A DNA stretch of 64,000 bases from Cristatella mucedo (GCA_009760855.2 WPIO01000010.1:5293501-5357500); one strand, 5' to 3'. Positions 33,319-47,500 are shown, counted from the stretch's first letter. Notes: generated by a model from the letters alone, not told the origin. Numbers and translations: made by a program.

Positions 33319-36179
33319 TATGACTGTTAAGCTGTGGCTGTTGTGCAGCTTTGACGCGACTTTGAGTGAATGCACGCGGTTCAGAACTGACTGAAGCTGA
33401 GCTCAAGCTGTCGAAGTTGAAATTTACTGTGCGTAGTTAGTTGCAAAGCCTGCCGACCCCAATTCTTAGCTTACAATCGGTAGCAGCTTGAATTTGTCTG
33501 ATCGCCCAGTACTCGCTCGAATGACGGTAATCTTTCATTTGCATGTTTCTGGTATCGATAAGTGATTGTGGCTTAGCGCTACCCATAGCAGTGATGGCTT
33601 TCCGAAAGTCATGCTAATTAGCAGTACCACTGTCATAAAGTTTGGGACGCAGTTTCATGTCTGTAAAATTGTTAGTCTGTTCGTCTTCTGAGATTTTAAA
33701 CGTTTCAGCTTTGTTAGGCAATAGTAAGGCTTTCGAAGTGCTTGTTCGGCGAAGCAGAGTGCAATTTACATGTGGTAGTGCTCAGCTAAGCGCCTGCCTA
33801 AATTAGATCTCGTCTGAACTCAATCTGTGTTCACAGTAGCGCAAAGTCACGACGGCGAGCTGTTGTTATGCTGAAAATCTTTCCATAGCCCTCTCAAAGC
33901 CCAAGCGGCTTTCGGCAGCCATCAGAAGTTATCGCATGTAATAGCGAAACCGTGTGAATACTGGAATTCATAGTGCTCGAGTTGAGCCCACAGGCGCCCT
34001 CACGGAGCACGGAGAACCGATGCTGATATACTCGAGGAATATAAAGCGGCCTTAAATTATAGGGTAGTACACGGCAATCATTTAAAGCAGCAACTTGCCT
34101 CTATGGTCATTTAAATAACCCCAGTCATTCGTCAAGATTCGTGGACCAAAATATTTCCTCTCTCTGACCGGCCACGTTTCCTTAGCTAGTCGATTGTCTA
34201 CCGCGAGTGTTGAAGGAAGTAGGCAGCCACTGATGCCTTCGATTTAGTCTTCGTGAACTGGCGGCCGGCCACATTTGTCCGCGAGGAGCCAGCATTTACT
34301 TAAGCAGGCTGAGAGAAGCGGCCAGCCAGTCAGGCTCGCTCGGCTAACCAGGCAGTGCGTCCAGCCGACTTCTCGCGACGAGGTGAAGTCTCGGCAGTTT
34401 GTGAACTGCAAATGGACGGGCTTAGGACGCGTGTGGCAAGCAAGTTCTCTCAAAATCGGCGTGCGTGGACGAGCTGCAATCCAGACTGCACGCTTTCCGA
34501 AGTACTCGGCCCGCTTTTCGCCTAATGCGCCAGCAATATCAAAGGTCAATGGCAGCGGGAGGAGGAGGAGGAGGAGGAGGAGGAGGGGGGGTTGAATTAA
34601 ACGCCGCTTGGTTCCTCTGTAAGTAGAATGAATGTAAGTGAATTCGAGTCGCCAGGTGATACAATTTTGCTCACGAGCGACGAATTAAGGGGTCGAGTAG
34701 AAATGAGCTAGTGAAAAGGATCGGAAGAGTGGGCCGCGAATGCAGCGGGATGTGGAATCCTGCATTGTCTTTTGTCTGGCTGTCGCAGAAAGAGTGGTGA
34801 GCCTTGAACTTTGAACTAGTGAGTCTGAAGCGCTCGATATCTAGGCGCTGCTTCCCCTTCGGAGGCCAAGCTATTGCGAGCTTCCGGTGTTGCCAAAGAC
34901 CCGTGCCGCTCGCTCTCTTCCAAGGCAATCGGCAGAGACCAAAATTGGCAGCTCAGGCCAGTGGCTTTTGTACTACCGACACAAATCCACACAAAAGTAG
35001 AGGCGGACCACTGGCAACACATTCGACAGTACGCGTTGGACTGGCAGTCACAAAAAACGCCCAACAATTTACCCGCATGCATGCAATCGATGCGAATGGT
35101 CTCACGTGGCTACGTCGCAAACGACCGGAGGCCCGTTTTAGGCCGGCTTTTGCTGTAGACCATGGTGGATTGGGTTTACTTCTTTAGGATCCGGCAACAA
35201 TGGAAGGGTAATGAATGACCTATTATGCCCATATTGTTCGCCAACGGTCGATCTCCCTTTCGATCGCACGAGCGAACCTGGATGCTACTGTCGATGCCGA
35301 TGGGTCAACGGACGACTCGGTGCCAGGCGCGGACGTCCGTACAGCTGGCTGTCTGTGCATTTCGCTAAGTTTAAACGACCTGAACTCTACCGAACTGGAA
35401 CTAAGAGGTAAATATAAATTGTCGATAAATACCCAATCTGATAATACCATTCTGCTTCTTTAAGTGAGTTATTTTAGTACCTCATCTCATACCTCCCCCC
35501 TCCCCCCCCCGAGAAAGCACCCGATGCCTGGGATGATTAGAGGTGTGCACGTGTGTAGTCAAACAAATTATATCGTGCATCGGTACGCGTCCGAGTTGCA
35601 AAGTGCTTTCTTTCAAGCCGAACAAGGCCGAGGCATGGCTAGTTGCCACAAGACTGACGACAGGATTTAGCAACTTGTAAGCATCAATGTAACACCGGCC
35701 GTGGGCATACTGCAGAGTGTCGGAGCAATATTTGCTTAGCATAGGCATACATGGTGACAACTGACAACTGTTGAGCAGGCTTGTAACACGTGTGCACTAG
35801 TAAGCATGAGTGCTATTCAGTAGGGCTACTCCCGATATTGTATATGGTAAAGAGCTCGTACATGGCAATCGATGCTAATCGGTACACACAGGAACGGATC
35901 TCCAATACCTGACAATTAACGTTGCAATGTTTACAGTTGGCACGAAATATGTCTTGGAGTTGCAATTCGCGCAGAGTTGTTAGCGATGGCAAGAATTTTT
36001 TTATGGGAGAGTCTTGTAGTGTTCTAACAAGATTATCGGTTAGACCACATCTTTACTTTGATGCTTTTTTCGCTCGATCTGTTTATAAAATTAGCTAATA
36101 CTGTTTTACTCTGACCTCCGTGCACTCCGAATCAGCTTTGCCCATAGATACACTAGTAATGCCCCAATTGTTTCAATGT
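33319..36179. other. Interval downstream of the oxidase, no gene recognised
   Basis: Contains a (GGA)n tract at 34557-34590 and scattered small open frames on both strands without conserved motifs. The oxidase 3' UTR must begin here, but a canonical AATAAA close to the stop was not found. Confidence 0.45.
34557..34590. repeat. (GGA)n microsatellite
   Basis: About eleven GGA units followed by a G run. Confidence 0.9.
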
Positions 36180-36335
36180 TGGACTAAAAAAAAATCCTAG
36201 CTGATTAAACAGCCTCTTTTTGTATAGCGAAAGAAGAGCCTTTACGGCTATCACCACCGCTTGCAGTGGCGATAAAGAATCACCCACCGCAGGAATCGAA
36301 CCCACGACCTCGGGACCGAGGTCGTGGGTTCGTAG
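36180..36335 (-). mobile_element. tRNA-derived SINE (type 2), head-truncated
   Basis: TAGCTGATTAAACAGCCTCT ... GTATAGCGAAAGAAGAGCC ... ACCACCGCTTGCAGTGGCGA ... GGAATCGAACCCACGACCTC. The last part forms a perfect 13-bp hairpin (CCCACGACCTCGG / CCGAGGTCGTGGG). The rest of the tRNA-like head is missing on the right. Confidence 0.8.
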
Positions 36336-36562
36336 GATATCGATGATGTCATTCCGAATTTGAAGTTTAGATATAGCCGTTTAACTGGTCTGCTACTATT
36401 AGTTCCAGCATCTTCGAAAGGACTGGCAGTTGTGAGACTGGACAGGATGCTTTCACTCAATTAATTGCAGAGCTATACCCCTCCTAGAGAGGAACCCTCG
36501 GCAAAGCTTAAAAATTAAAGATCGAGGTAGTGAACACGCTCACCAGCATAAATCAACCAGTC

Positions 36563-36702
<140 letters not shown>

Positions 36703-36814
36703 CCAAGTGAGCACATGACCAGTATGAGCATCGTAATTCCGAATATTTTGGGCAGATACCTGCAGGAAATGTCCTTACCGTAGAATTATTCACTCATTTC
36801 TCGGTTTGACTTTC

Positions 36815-38012
36815 AATTGTGGAGGTGCGTGCTAGGTCCGGTTCTTTTCACGGTTTATACTCTCCCTCTTGCTAATGTGATTGCAAAGCACAATCTAGGC
36901 TTTCACTTCTATGCGGATGACACTCAGTTGTACCTTTGCTTTGATCCCTCCCAGCCTTCGAGCACCTCAAATTCTCTCAACTCCCTTGCTGCATGTATTG
37001 ATGACATCCGCACATGGATGGCAGCTAATTTTTTAAAACTAAATGACGATAAAACTAACTTACTAGTTATGGGCAAACCCCGCGTGATTCACAAAATGGA
37101 AAGGCTGAAACTCAAAATTGGCTCTGCCAGCAAATCTCCAGTTGAATCAGCTCGAATATAGGTGTCATATTCCAAAGCTACCTCTCGTTAGACGACCACA
37201 TCAGCTCCACAGTCAAATCTGCATATTTTCAGCTTCATTACATTGCTAAAATTCGGGCTTGTTTAGATAAGGATACCACATATAAGTTGGTCCATGCATT
37301 CGTGATATCCCGTCTCGACTTCTGCAACTCACTGCTCACTGGCCTAACGGCATGTGCGATTAGGCGATTGCAGCTGGTGCAAAACTCTGCAGCTAGGATT
37401 GTCTGTCGTGAGCGTTGCAGTGGCCACATCACACCACTTTTCGCTGACCTGCATTAGCTACAAGTCAAGCAGCGGATTGAATTCAAGGTTTGGTCGCTCA
37501 CTTTTAGGTCACTTTATTCTTTGGCTCCAGCCTATCTCTCAGATATACTCCCCCATCAGGCCAAGCATCGTACCACCCGCTTTTCGGAATCCAACAGTCT
37601 ACAGATACTCCGTACAAACCTCAAATCCTTTGGAGACCGTGCATTTAGTTCGTATGCTCCCAAAGCCTGGAACTCCCTCCCGACTTGCGTCAGAACATCC
37701 CCTGACCTGACCACATTTAAAAAGAACTTAAAAACACACCTATTTAGGACAGCATTTAGTGGGTCCCTGTGATTCGTCCTTTATGTGCTTATGCGTGCTG
37801 ACACTGTGCATGCTGCCACTAACCACATTTGCATGCTGAACCTGTGCATGTCACCCTTAACCATGTTATTCATTTCGTTTGTATATCAAGCATAATTTTA
37901 CTCACCATTCAATTGCATTTCCCTTTGCAGCAAATGTAAAGCGCCTATAACGAGATTAAGTTCTCTGGGGGCGCTTTATCAAGTGCATTAATATTATTAT
38001 TATTATTATTAT
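36815..38012 (+). mobile_element. LINE-A copy with intact YADD box, 5'-truncated
   Basis: Starts inside the RT palm ([20 protein letters not shown]), continues through the catalytic [20 protein letters not shown] and [20 protein letters not shown], then the thumb blocks to FRTAFSGSL, the 3' UTR and an (ATT)n tail near 37990-38012. At least two frame breaks occur (around 37160 and 37380-37520). Confidence 0.9.
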
Positions 38013-38384
38013 GCACGACTTCACCAAAACGAATTTTATCTACAAAGAGGCTATATCAATAATGGCTGCTTGAAAGTTAACAAACGTAAGTACTAAGGCA
38101 ATAAATCCGAGACTCCAAACAGTAAACAGTCAGATCCGGTACCACCACAACAGTTAAAATCCGAGCGCCGGATGGCTTTGTCATCTTTATATGTCCTGCC
38201 CAGCAATCAAAGGAAATTAATCAAAAGCTATCCGGATTGACACACAAAATAAGGCACCACCTCGATTACCTTTTAATTTTCCAAACCCATCGTGATCCTT
38301 GAGCACTTCTTTCGTTTGGTGACATCTGGTTGTCTCTTTTCCTTTCAAAATCTACTCCGAATCAGCTTTGCCCATAGATACGCT

Positions 38385-38490
38385 AGGTGAATGATTCTTT
38401 ATCCCCGCTGCAAGCGGTGGTGATAACAGTATATTCTCTTCTGCCGCTGTACAAAAGAGGCTGTTAAGTCAGATAGTTTTCTTTTTATTA
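38385..38490 (+). mobile_element. SINE (type 2) 3' part
   Basis: GATTCTTTATCCCCGCTGCA then AAGCGGTGGTGATAACAG and CCGCTGTACAAAAGAGGCTG match the body of the type 2 family; the tRNA-like head is absent. Confidence 0.65.
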
Positions 38491-39155
38491 TTACGCTCTA
38501 GCCACGGGTAAGGTACATTGGTGTTCTTAGTCAAGTTAGCCTCGAGAGCTTGCCCTTTCGGCCTCTTTTAACCTTATAACTATAGTATACCAAACTCGCA
38601 GCCGTTTGGTATGTCGGTATGCGCTCTTTGTCGCCTGGATGATGTTCTGTCGATCGAGATCCCCGAGGACGAAACCGGTGAGCAGCATTTCAGGGCCCTT
38701 GGGTGTTGACCTCTTCATACCCACTAAGACTGTAATGAATTACCCTGCATAGCCACTCTGAGACCTAAGTTGGAACTAAGCGTTATCGCAAAGAAGTATT
38801 TGCTCGGAAGCCCGAGAGCCATTGCCAGGAATATTCATGAAAGACTCGATCTTTTATGATGGTTGTGGTCAGATGCAACGGGTGTGCTTCGGCTCGGACA
38901 GACACCCTATCGATTGGGGGAGCAGGAGGGCTTATGCCCACTCAATACACGACCGGGCGATTTCGTTAAGATAAGGTAAGCAACATTTGGGTCTCTGTCT
39001 GCAAGCTCACTGAGCTGCTTGCGCATGATAGTTATTGCGATCGAGTTCCAAGCTCAAGCTAGCGGCTTACTGAGGTGGGCGGCAGGGGTCTTTGTCTGAT
39101 TTACGTCAAATCCGAGTATCGGTCAAGGCCAGGGTATCCTGTACGGGTTGGCTGT
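38491..39155. other. Non-coding interval
   Basis: No gene, RNA or well-preserved repeat was recognised. Confidence 0.45.
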
Positions 39156-39159
39156 AACA

Positions 39160-39480
39160 ATCAGAAGCTTTTGCTCTGCAGGGCGTGGAACTCACGTACA
39201 TAATTCTTGCGAAACGACCTCTACTCTTCTGCTGCCGAGTGTCGAGCCATCCTTTTCAGCCATCCTAAGCTGCTATTCCACGCGACTCTTTGCCTCAACT
39301 GTCCTACAGACTCAATTATGCTTTGCACTTTTTCTTTGTTTCGTGAGAGATGAAGCCTTTTTGCTACTGAATGCTTACCGAAAGCCGCTTAAGCTTTGAG
39401 AGCGCTATAGAATGCTCTCGTGCGTCATTACACCCACATAGTCTTTGGCTTTGTGGAGTAGCAGACGGAGATACATCATG
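39160..39480 (+). mobile_element. LINE-B 3'-end fragment
   Basis: GAAGCTTTTGCTCTGCAGG ... GAATGCTTACCGAAAGCCGC ... CGGAGATACATC follows the same 3' order as the long LINE-B copies. Only the last 320 or so bases remain. Confidence 0.75.
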
Positions 39481-41984
39481 CCAGGCTTCTCTGTATTAAG
39501 AGGTGTTGTGGCCCATTGACGTGGCTCTACCTAAGCTATGTCACGGCAGCCGCAGCCTGCCGTTGGTAAGCTGATCAGGGTTGCCCACGTGACTTTTACC
39601 AGGCTACTGCCAGTTACAGCCTGGCGGAGGTAAGCTGATCGGGTCGTGCGGCGCCATGCAGGAAAAGCACGGTAGACAGCCGATCTGGCTGTGCGATAAA
39701 GCGAAAGTGTCATTTGCATTGCGGCTATTCGATAGAGCAAAAGTTTGCCCAATTTAGGAGTCTCATTTACATAGCCGTAACCAAGCCCTTTCGGCCACTA
39801 GCCCGGCTTGCAATGGGCAATGGAGGATTTATTGCCAGCTGCACGACTCGACTTACAATCGGGTCGCAAAGTTCAAGCAACTTAGCTTCAGGCTGCAAAC
39901 CAGGGGCCGTGATATCGTTCCAGCCAGTGGTGTCAGCTCTCCAGTGACAATGTGGAGTCGGCGTGCGCGGCATAAGTGATCATAAATATTCCTCGCTACT
40001 CCTCTTCATCACTCCAGTTTCAAGCGTGTCTCTCAGGGTGACGGTCAAGGACTTCGACGATCCATCTGCTGGAGAAAGGGCCTTTTCCATATCACCCAGC
40101 AAAGTTCTACGCAGCGGTGACAAAGTGCACTAACCGTGGCTATTCGACCAGAAACGCTAGAATCGGACCGAGACCTAAATAGTTTATGGTTACATTGAGC
40201 CTTTGGTAACCCCCCCCCCCCGAATCCCACGAGGGAATTGCAGGCTTAGGTAGTGACTCTGGAGGTATTTTGGCGAGCACGTCAGACGGAGCGCTTATGG
40301 AGCCCTCATTCGTCATGTTTCTCCAGTGGGGATCTACACTTTTTTAGATGGATCGACCAACGGACCAAAGTGCATTCAGCGTGCAGGGGCAGCTTTCATT
40401 TTTAGGGAGCTTTATCGTTTACTTTTAGAGGAGTGTTGTAATTTTTAGAGGTTCTGAAAATTATTTTTTTTCCATCAAATAATGAGCGGCCTTTGGTAGG
40501 CAGCTTCACGCTCCTCTCCAAGTTGGAGTAAAATACTTGTTTATCGATTGAAAGTTCTAAGTGAGGCTGCTTCTGGGCGGCAGAGTTTCAGGCTTAATCA
40601 AAACGCGGAACATCCTACAGCAAAGGGGTGAAGTATTTTTCTTGAAAGAATTCGTTCGGCTCGCCACCTCTCTATGTTCTTCCAGAGATGGAGACCTCTA
40701 CCTTGTTCAGTAGGAGCTTCGTAACCCTGCCGAGTAGGGGACCTTACGTCCCAGCTTCAGGTCTGGATTATTGTTATACGACGGTTACAAAGAGGCATCC
40801 GCGAGGGACTACTTTCTCTGTAGAAAGTCAGGCTCTCCCGATATTGGACAGAGCCATTTTTGTAGAGGGGCTGGGTAGCTCTGTTTCTATCTGCCGGGGT
40901 GATAACTCAGGGCCTGCTTCCAGAAGAGGTTGCCATTTCTCAATAAAAAACAAAAAGTAAAAAGGAGAAAAGTAGAAAGGAAAGGGATCATGGCGTCTTC
41001 CAGGCGGACCAACTTTGACGCATATCCCTCCACCTTTACCCACAGGAACCACCGGACACAGATAACGTTCAGGCAAAATGTTGGCTCTCCCCCCTCAGTG
41101 CGAAGCTGACGTAATGGCTACAAGTGAGACGGATAGGGAGAGCAAGCTTTCTGGGTGCCGGGGATGTGGGTGCGACCGCCGGTGCGACAACGCATAACTG
41201 AAGCCAGATTGGCGAAGAGCCAAGGCGCTTAGAGTTTTGAGAGGTTCCAGCCTCGACTAGAAGAAGGCCAATTGCATTCGTGGCTGTTTGCGCTACGACG
41301 GAGTAGGCTCATGCGTGCGTCCGATTCTAAGAACATGTGGCGTGCAACTGCCCCCTCTAGTGCTTCCGTCACTGCTCAAACTAATGGGGGTGTGCGAATG
41401 AACGATATCTCTTGGCATGCGATGTCTTTGCCCGAAGACGGCGCAGGTGATTGCTGAATACCTATGTCGCACCATGTCAGCTACACTTGAGAGAAAGCAT
41501 TAGCAAAGTACTTGCCGTGCACTCTACCTGCTTATATGCTTGTAGGATCAGTCAAAGCACGAGCCAAAGATGCCGACATTTCGTAAAAAATCAATTCCTT
41601 ATCTCAGGTAAGTGTGACTCTATGCTACAGCGGACAGCTGTATGTTTGTACGCGAGGATTACTTTTAGATTTAGGTGACAAATGTTCCTCTAGAATGCGG
41701 CTTCAGAAGAGTGGCATCTGACCCGTTCGCCTGCCATTTAAGTCATGCGTTTGGACTGACTCACCAGAATGGGTAAAGAGGTAGCAAAGCCAAGATTGCT
41801 TTGGGACTCAGACGTCCCAGAATCATGCAGAACTATCGATATTCCTAGCGGTGCCATGAGCGACGTGGGATCGCCGTTTTTTTCTGCGTCCTTGACTTGG
41901 TGTTCTTGCATGGCACGCCTATCTAGAGCTTTGAGTAAAAGAGAAATGAAAACAGTAGTGATATAGAATTCCGTATAGAATCAT
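39481..41984. other. Unassigned 2.5-kb interval
   Basis: Contains a C10-type run near 40211 and a purine-rich stretch at 40940-40990. Small direct repeats of GTAAGCTGATC occur at about 39567 and 39630. Open frames are short and lack recognisable motifs. Confidence 0.4.
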
Positions 41985-43580
41985 CCAAGCCCCCCTTCCA
42001 CCATTCCTGTCAAAGACACTAGAGGAACGAGTCGTGGCAGACCAGCTGAACTCGGATATTGAAATTTCAAACCTTGCTAGTAAGTTCCAGTCTGGCTTTA
42101 GAGCTAATCACTCCACAGAGTCAGGATTGCTTAGGGTGTACAACGACCTACTTTGGAATGCAGACGTGGGTTGAATACCTCTGCTTGTTTTGCTCGATCT
42201 TACGGAAGCTTTTGATACTATCGATCACCAAGCCCTTCTTGAGCGCCTCTCATCTCGTATGGGCATCGCTGGCACTGCTCTGCAATGGTACAGATCATAT
42301 CTTAGTGGGAGACTCCAGAGTATTTGAGTATTGAGAGTATTGACGTGAATGGACACAGATCATCCGAGGTACGTCTGAAATACGGGGTACCTCAGGGGTC
42401 CGTGCTAGGTCCGGTTCTTTTCACGGTTTATACCCTCCCTCTCGCCGATGTAACTGCCAACACAATTTGGGCTTTCACTTCTATGCGATGACACTCAGCT
42501 GTACCTTTGCTTTGATCCCTCCCAGCCTTCGAGCACCTCAAATTCTCTCAACTCCCTTGCTGCATGTATTGATGACATCCGCACATGGATGGCAGCACGT
42601 TTTCTTAAATTGAATGTTGATAAAACTTACTAGTTATGGGCAAACCAAGTGGGGTTCAGAAATTGGAAAGGCTCATGCTCAAAATCAGCTCTGGCAGCAT
42701 ATCTCCTGCTGAATAAGCACGAAATATGTGTCACGTTGAACATGTTGTCAAGTGACCTTTCGTTAGACGACCACATCAGCTCCACAGTCAAATCTGCCTA
42801 CTTTCAGCAAAACAACCTTGCTAAAATTCAGGCTTAATTAGACAGGGATATCACATCTAAGTTGGTCCATGGTCCATTTGTGACATTCCGTCTTGACTTC
42901 TGTAACTCACTGCTTGCTGGCCTACCGGCATGTGCAATCAGGCGCTTACAACTGGTGCAAAGCTCTGCAGCTAGGCTTGTCTGTCGTGAGCATCGCAGTT
43001 GCCACATCACACCACTTCTCACCGACCTACACTAGCTCCCAGTCAAGCAACGTATCGACGTCAAGGTTTTGTAGCTCACTTTTAGGTCCATTCATTCTTT
43101 AAATCCAGCCTACCTATCAGATCTACTCCCCACAGGCTAAGCATCGTACCACTAGCCTTTCGGAATCTAACTGTTTACCTATACCTAGTAAAAACTGCAA
43201 ATCCTTTGGAGACCGTGCATTTAGTTCGTATGCTCCCAAAGCCTGGAACTCCCTCCCGACCTGCGTCAGAACATCCCCTGACTTGACCACATTTAAAAAT
43301 AAATTAAAAAAACACCTATTTATGACAGCATTTAGTGGGTCCCTGTGATTTGTCCTTAATGTGCTTATGCGTGCTAACACGGTTGCATGATGCCACTAAT
43401 TACACTTGCATGCTGACCCTGTGCACGCGACCCCTAAGCATGTTATTTTTTGTTGTTTATCAAACATGATACCACTCACCTTCGATCGTATTTCCTTTGC
43501 AGCAAACGTAAAGCCCCCAGAAATAGATTGAGTTCTCTGAGTGCGCTTTTTCAAGTGTATTATTATTATTATCATTATAA
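41985..43580 (+). mobile_element. LINE-A, the longest RT copy in the window
   Basis: Begins upstream of the palm (PFLSKTLEERVVADQLNSD-like reading, then a SKFQSGFRANHSTES block). It passes through [40 protein letters not shown] and a YADD region damaged by a one-base deletion, then the thumb blocks, and ends with (ATT)n near 43555-43580. Frameshifts at several points make it non-functional. Confidence 0.88.
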
Positions 43581-43813
43581 CTAAAGCTAAAAGAAGTAAA
43601 GAGTGCAAGAAGTCATGGCAAAAAGAATTGTAAAAAATTGAAGAGACAGTAGCAGACAGTTGTTTCTCTTTTATCGGGAAAATCTTCTCTTATGGACTTC
43701 AAGATAAGAAGGAATAAAGGATATACATGGAAATCAAAAGTGATGAAGTAATGAGAGTGGAGGAAGAGGACAGACAGGAATAAGAGGAAAGGAAAGAAAA
43801 AAAGAGAGGGATG

Positions 43814-43945
<132 letters not shown>

Positions 43946-44344
43946 TATGACGATAATGATTGGTTAATTGTGAACGCGGGGAGAAACGAAAACAGCAGAA
44001 GCATGTATGCAGTGCCATGCCAAGAAAATTGAACCGAATCTCTTTTAGAATGGTTTATGAGGGCAGCGAGTGTTTTCTTATCGAGTTTCGGGGGAGGTGT
44101 GCCTTCCGGGGACACTGCTTAAGCCTCGAAGCAGAGAGGGCGTACTTAAAAGATTGATCGGTCAGTACTCCATTAAGGTCTTGACCGAATGGTTTTGATG
44201 AACTAATTAAATTGTTATGGGATGCTTAAACTAAGAGCTTGCTCCAACGCAAGTATCTACAGAGTAATCGGTCGCTCACAATGTTAATTTCCGACCCTAC
44301 TAACAAACGTTGACCTCGGAAATAATATGTCTTGTCTGTTTCAG

Positions 44345-44509
44345 GGCTGCTTTTAAAGGAAAAGAAATACCACGAAACCCTGCTTTCAGCAGCATAAGTG
44401 AAGTAGGCAAGTCGCTGACTAGAGAACTAATGGAAGACGATATCGACTTGACGCTCATCAAAAAGGAAATCAAGGAACTTGTTGACGCCCATGAGCTTCT
44501 TCCTCTGAC
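44345..44509 (+). CDS. HVCN1: Hv1-like exon (cytosolic N-terminal region)
   Basis: Acceptor CTGTTTCAG and donor GAC|GTACGT flank 165 nt encoding AAFKGKEIPRNPAFSSISEV then GKSLTRELMEDDIDLTLIKK and EIKELVDAHELLPL. It is acidic/basic and probably helical before S1. It starts in phase 2, so an upstream exon must exist; none was identified between the (GA)n tract and this exon. Confidence 0.75.
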
Positions 44510-47500
44510 GTACGTAGATTTTAGAAATTCAATATTGATAGCGCCACATAGCTGCGTAACTTCCTGAAACTGAGAAAAGCAAGTCTGGTTAGTGATTGAA
44601 TTTAAAGTGAGTGCCTCGTGAGCTCGGCCGCGATGAATTCATTTGATGCTTGACAGCTGACCTTGACGGACCGAAAAACAGATACATACAAAGATTAATA
44701 TACAGATGCATATCAATAGAGATATAATGACCAACAGATATTCTAAAATCTACTTGTGTGACTTGCACACAATTTTGCATGAAGCGCCCAAAATGAATTG
44801 CTCGCAGACAACAGTCAGAATCATGAAAGCTGAACGAACTTGATACTCGCCTATACGCAAAACTAATGGCTAGATGGTGCTTCTATGCGAATCACATGTC
44901 ACAGCGGTAGTAAAAATAAAAATGAGACAACGACAAAAAACATATAGGATCTCATAACTTGGATATTCGCTGCAAATAAAAAATCTTGTAGCTAGATTAT
45001 AATATAAAGTTCGACGCGTGATATCTATCGCCAACGTATCGAGTAAGTCAGCTTTACAAAACGCTGTTTTAAATTGTGCCTCAAGAGAGTGCAGCCACTG
45101 CAATGCAGCAATAGACTTTGGTCCTTTTAGAGGCAATTTGTACTGATAATAGCTTAGTTTTGTGAAAATATATGAAAGTATGTGCAAATTTATTAGCTGC
45201 TACGTTAAATTAAATATGGCTGACATTTGTGTCAATTTCGGAGAAGATATTATAAGATTTTGTCACGATTCGTTAGAGTGCTATGTTTTCCGGTATGTTA
45301 TAACGGCTTATTTTAGGCAATCGTACATATCTTTTCAGATGCAATGAACAACTCCTTCACTTCTTGCACAGTCTTCCATTAGAAGTATTTGTGATAGTTC
45401 TCATAGTCATCGATGTCTGCCTGATGCTGGCGACGATAATCATCGAGGTTTATGTTGACGAGGGTGAGTCATGTTTGATAATGTAAACTGGGTCAAATGT
45501 GATGTAATATGTTGGACATGCTATACTCGTACAAACCAACCATAGTAGACTGCCAAGTTTCGGTCATGGAAATGAGAAAATATTTGTCCGCTAAAAAACG
45601 CCTGCCTTAGATAGCGTATTGCACGCTTCCAATGTTTAGTTAAAATAAATGGCTAGGTCTACTTTGCTAGCGTAAATCGCTATGAAAAAATGTAGTCGTG
45701 TAAAAATTATGCATTAATAAAAGACGCCAGATACTGGGACTGGTACCTCACCCAGCTGAACGTGTGCTTCATCACTGAACTAAGCCACCAACTAGTGAGG
45801 CTTTACTTTACTCTTTTAAGTCTGGTACGTTTACAAATTGCAATTACTTCTTTTTCCTAACTTCATTGTTGCGTGCGCTAGAAATACAATGGCTCAAGAA
45901 TACACCGATGAACAAACATTCCACTTTCATTCTCCATTCGCTTCCCCATTAAAAATATATCTGTGATCACCATCACCACGACTGCATGTAGCGGAAGAAG
46001 AATTATTCGACAGCGTATGCGTCTAAGGACCTATACACTGAGAAATTTGATTTATATACTTGAAAGTTTTTGAAGTTCGTATGAAAGAGGACAATTTTTG
46101 GCAGAGAAAATGCGACATGGGAAGTGTGGCTTCTGCAGCTCTCTGTAAACGATGCGTCTAAAAATAGGTGTGGCGAGCCGCGGATGTCCGTGTCTTGTAC
46201 TGAACCGTCTACTTAGGTGTCCGCTCTCAGTCACGAAGTCAGTCACGAAGCGAAGATTATCGTGCTATTTAGGGCGACGAGCTATGGACTGCAGTGCTAC
46301 ATCGTGTGTGGCTGATTTCACAAGCTCCACACTTCACACATTCCATTGCAGCAACTCTGTCAAGGAAAGAGTCTGTCATCGACGAGTACTTTCAATACTT
46401 GACCTTACTAAGTAGCACCAACTCTTGTCACGCGATTCACTCATCAGTGTCAGCCAACTTAATGGACTCGAATGCAGCTTACGCGGCTATAGCAGCCATC
46501 CTGGAAGCTAACTCCGAAGCGAGTAAGTACGTCTGGTCGATTGCAAAGTGAGGGACGGCGCGGATCCACGTCGAAACGGATAAAAAATGTACCTCGTCAT
46601 CCGTGCATAGCCAAGCAGCCGCGTAGGAGCCGCTCGGACATAAATCTGCGTTTTCGATGACGCAGCGATCGAAAGGCTATAGTCGTCGCAGTCGCCCAGT
46701 AGCCGTTGCCCCTCGCCCTCACTATTCCTGTAGAAATGCATCGGGGTAGGACCTTGCGAAAGCCTATCAGTAGGGATGGGCAGCTGGTGCATGCCCAACC
46801 CTTCAGTGTGTGCACGTGTGCAGGGGGGGGGGTTGTGTGACTAAGTTGGCTATACCGGGCTGATCTGGCCCGAAGGCGATGGCTAGTGGATGGCTGCCCG
46901 TGAACCTGTCTCACCTGAGGTGGTCAGTAAGATGGCTAGTACTGGTCGCTATATACCGAAGGCCGACCGAAGACCACTTGTTCCCAGCTGCTGTAATCGG
47001 CTCGCTATCGATCAGAGCTCAGTGCTGGCGAAGGGTCTGCTAGCACGATCGAGCTCAGCAAATTCGAAGCCTCCTCATTGCTGCTGATTCATCCGGCCCG
47101 GGCTACGCTCTGTTGTGTGTGCAGCAGTCAGACAACGCCCTCCAAGCTAAGCGCTCTCGGAGACGCTTTTAGGAGCATGATATCAGCTCAGACAAGAAGC
47201 AGCAACAGTCCCGTTTTTATTAAGTGCCCTCATTTGCAATGACTGCATTGCTGCGTGCTGTGCGAATGGGCTGCAGCAGAGACCGACGACGACGACATGC
47301 TGCTTGCCGGAAAAAACCGCGGGAAAAACGCGCGGAAAACCCAACTTCATCCGTTGGTCTTAAGAAAATCTGTTTACATGGTTTTTTCACTGTACCCTGT
47401 AAGCTTGGCGCTTATGCCTCCAAAGTGAGTACATTTTTAGGCAGAGTGCCTTTCGTTTGCTGGCAGAGTGCCTTTCTTCAGAGACTGGCGCATTGTCTTG

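Noticed and set aside
32029..33375. Antisense open frames overlapping the oxidase (158, 110, 108 aa)
   Set aside because: Shadows of the strongly coding plus-strand frame, with no recognisable motif.
36300..36335. Perfect hairpin resembling a terminator or tRNA arm
   Set aside because: It is the T-arm/B-box part of the type 2 SINE, repeated at 20580 and 58450, not an independent RNA gene.
45162..45347. 61-aa frame running into the S1 exon from the left
   Set aside because: It ends in a stop just after the S1 acceptor and is in a different frame from S1, so it is intronic.
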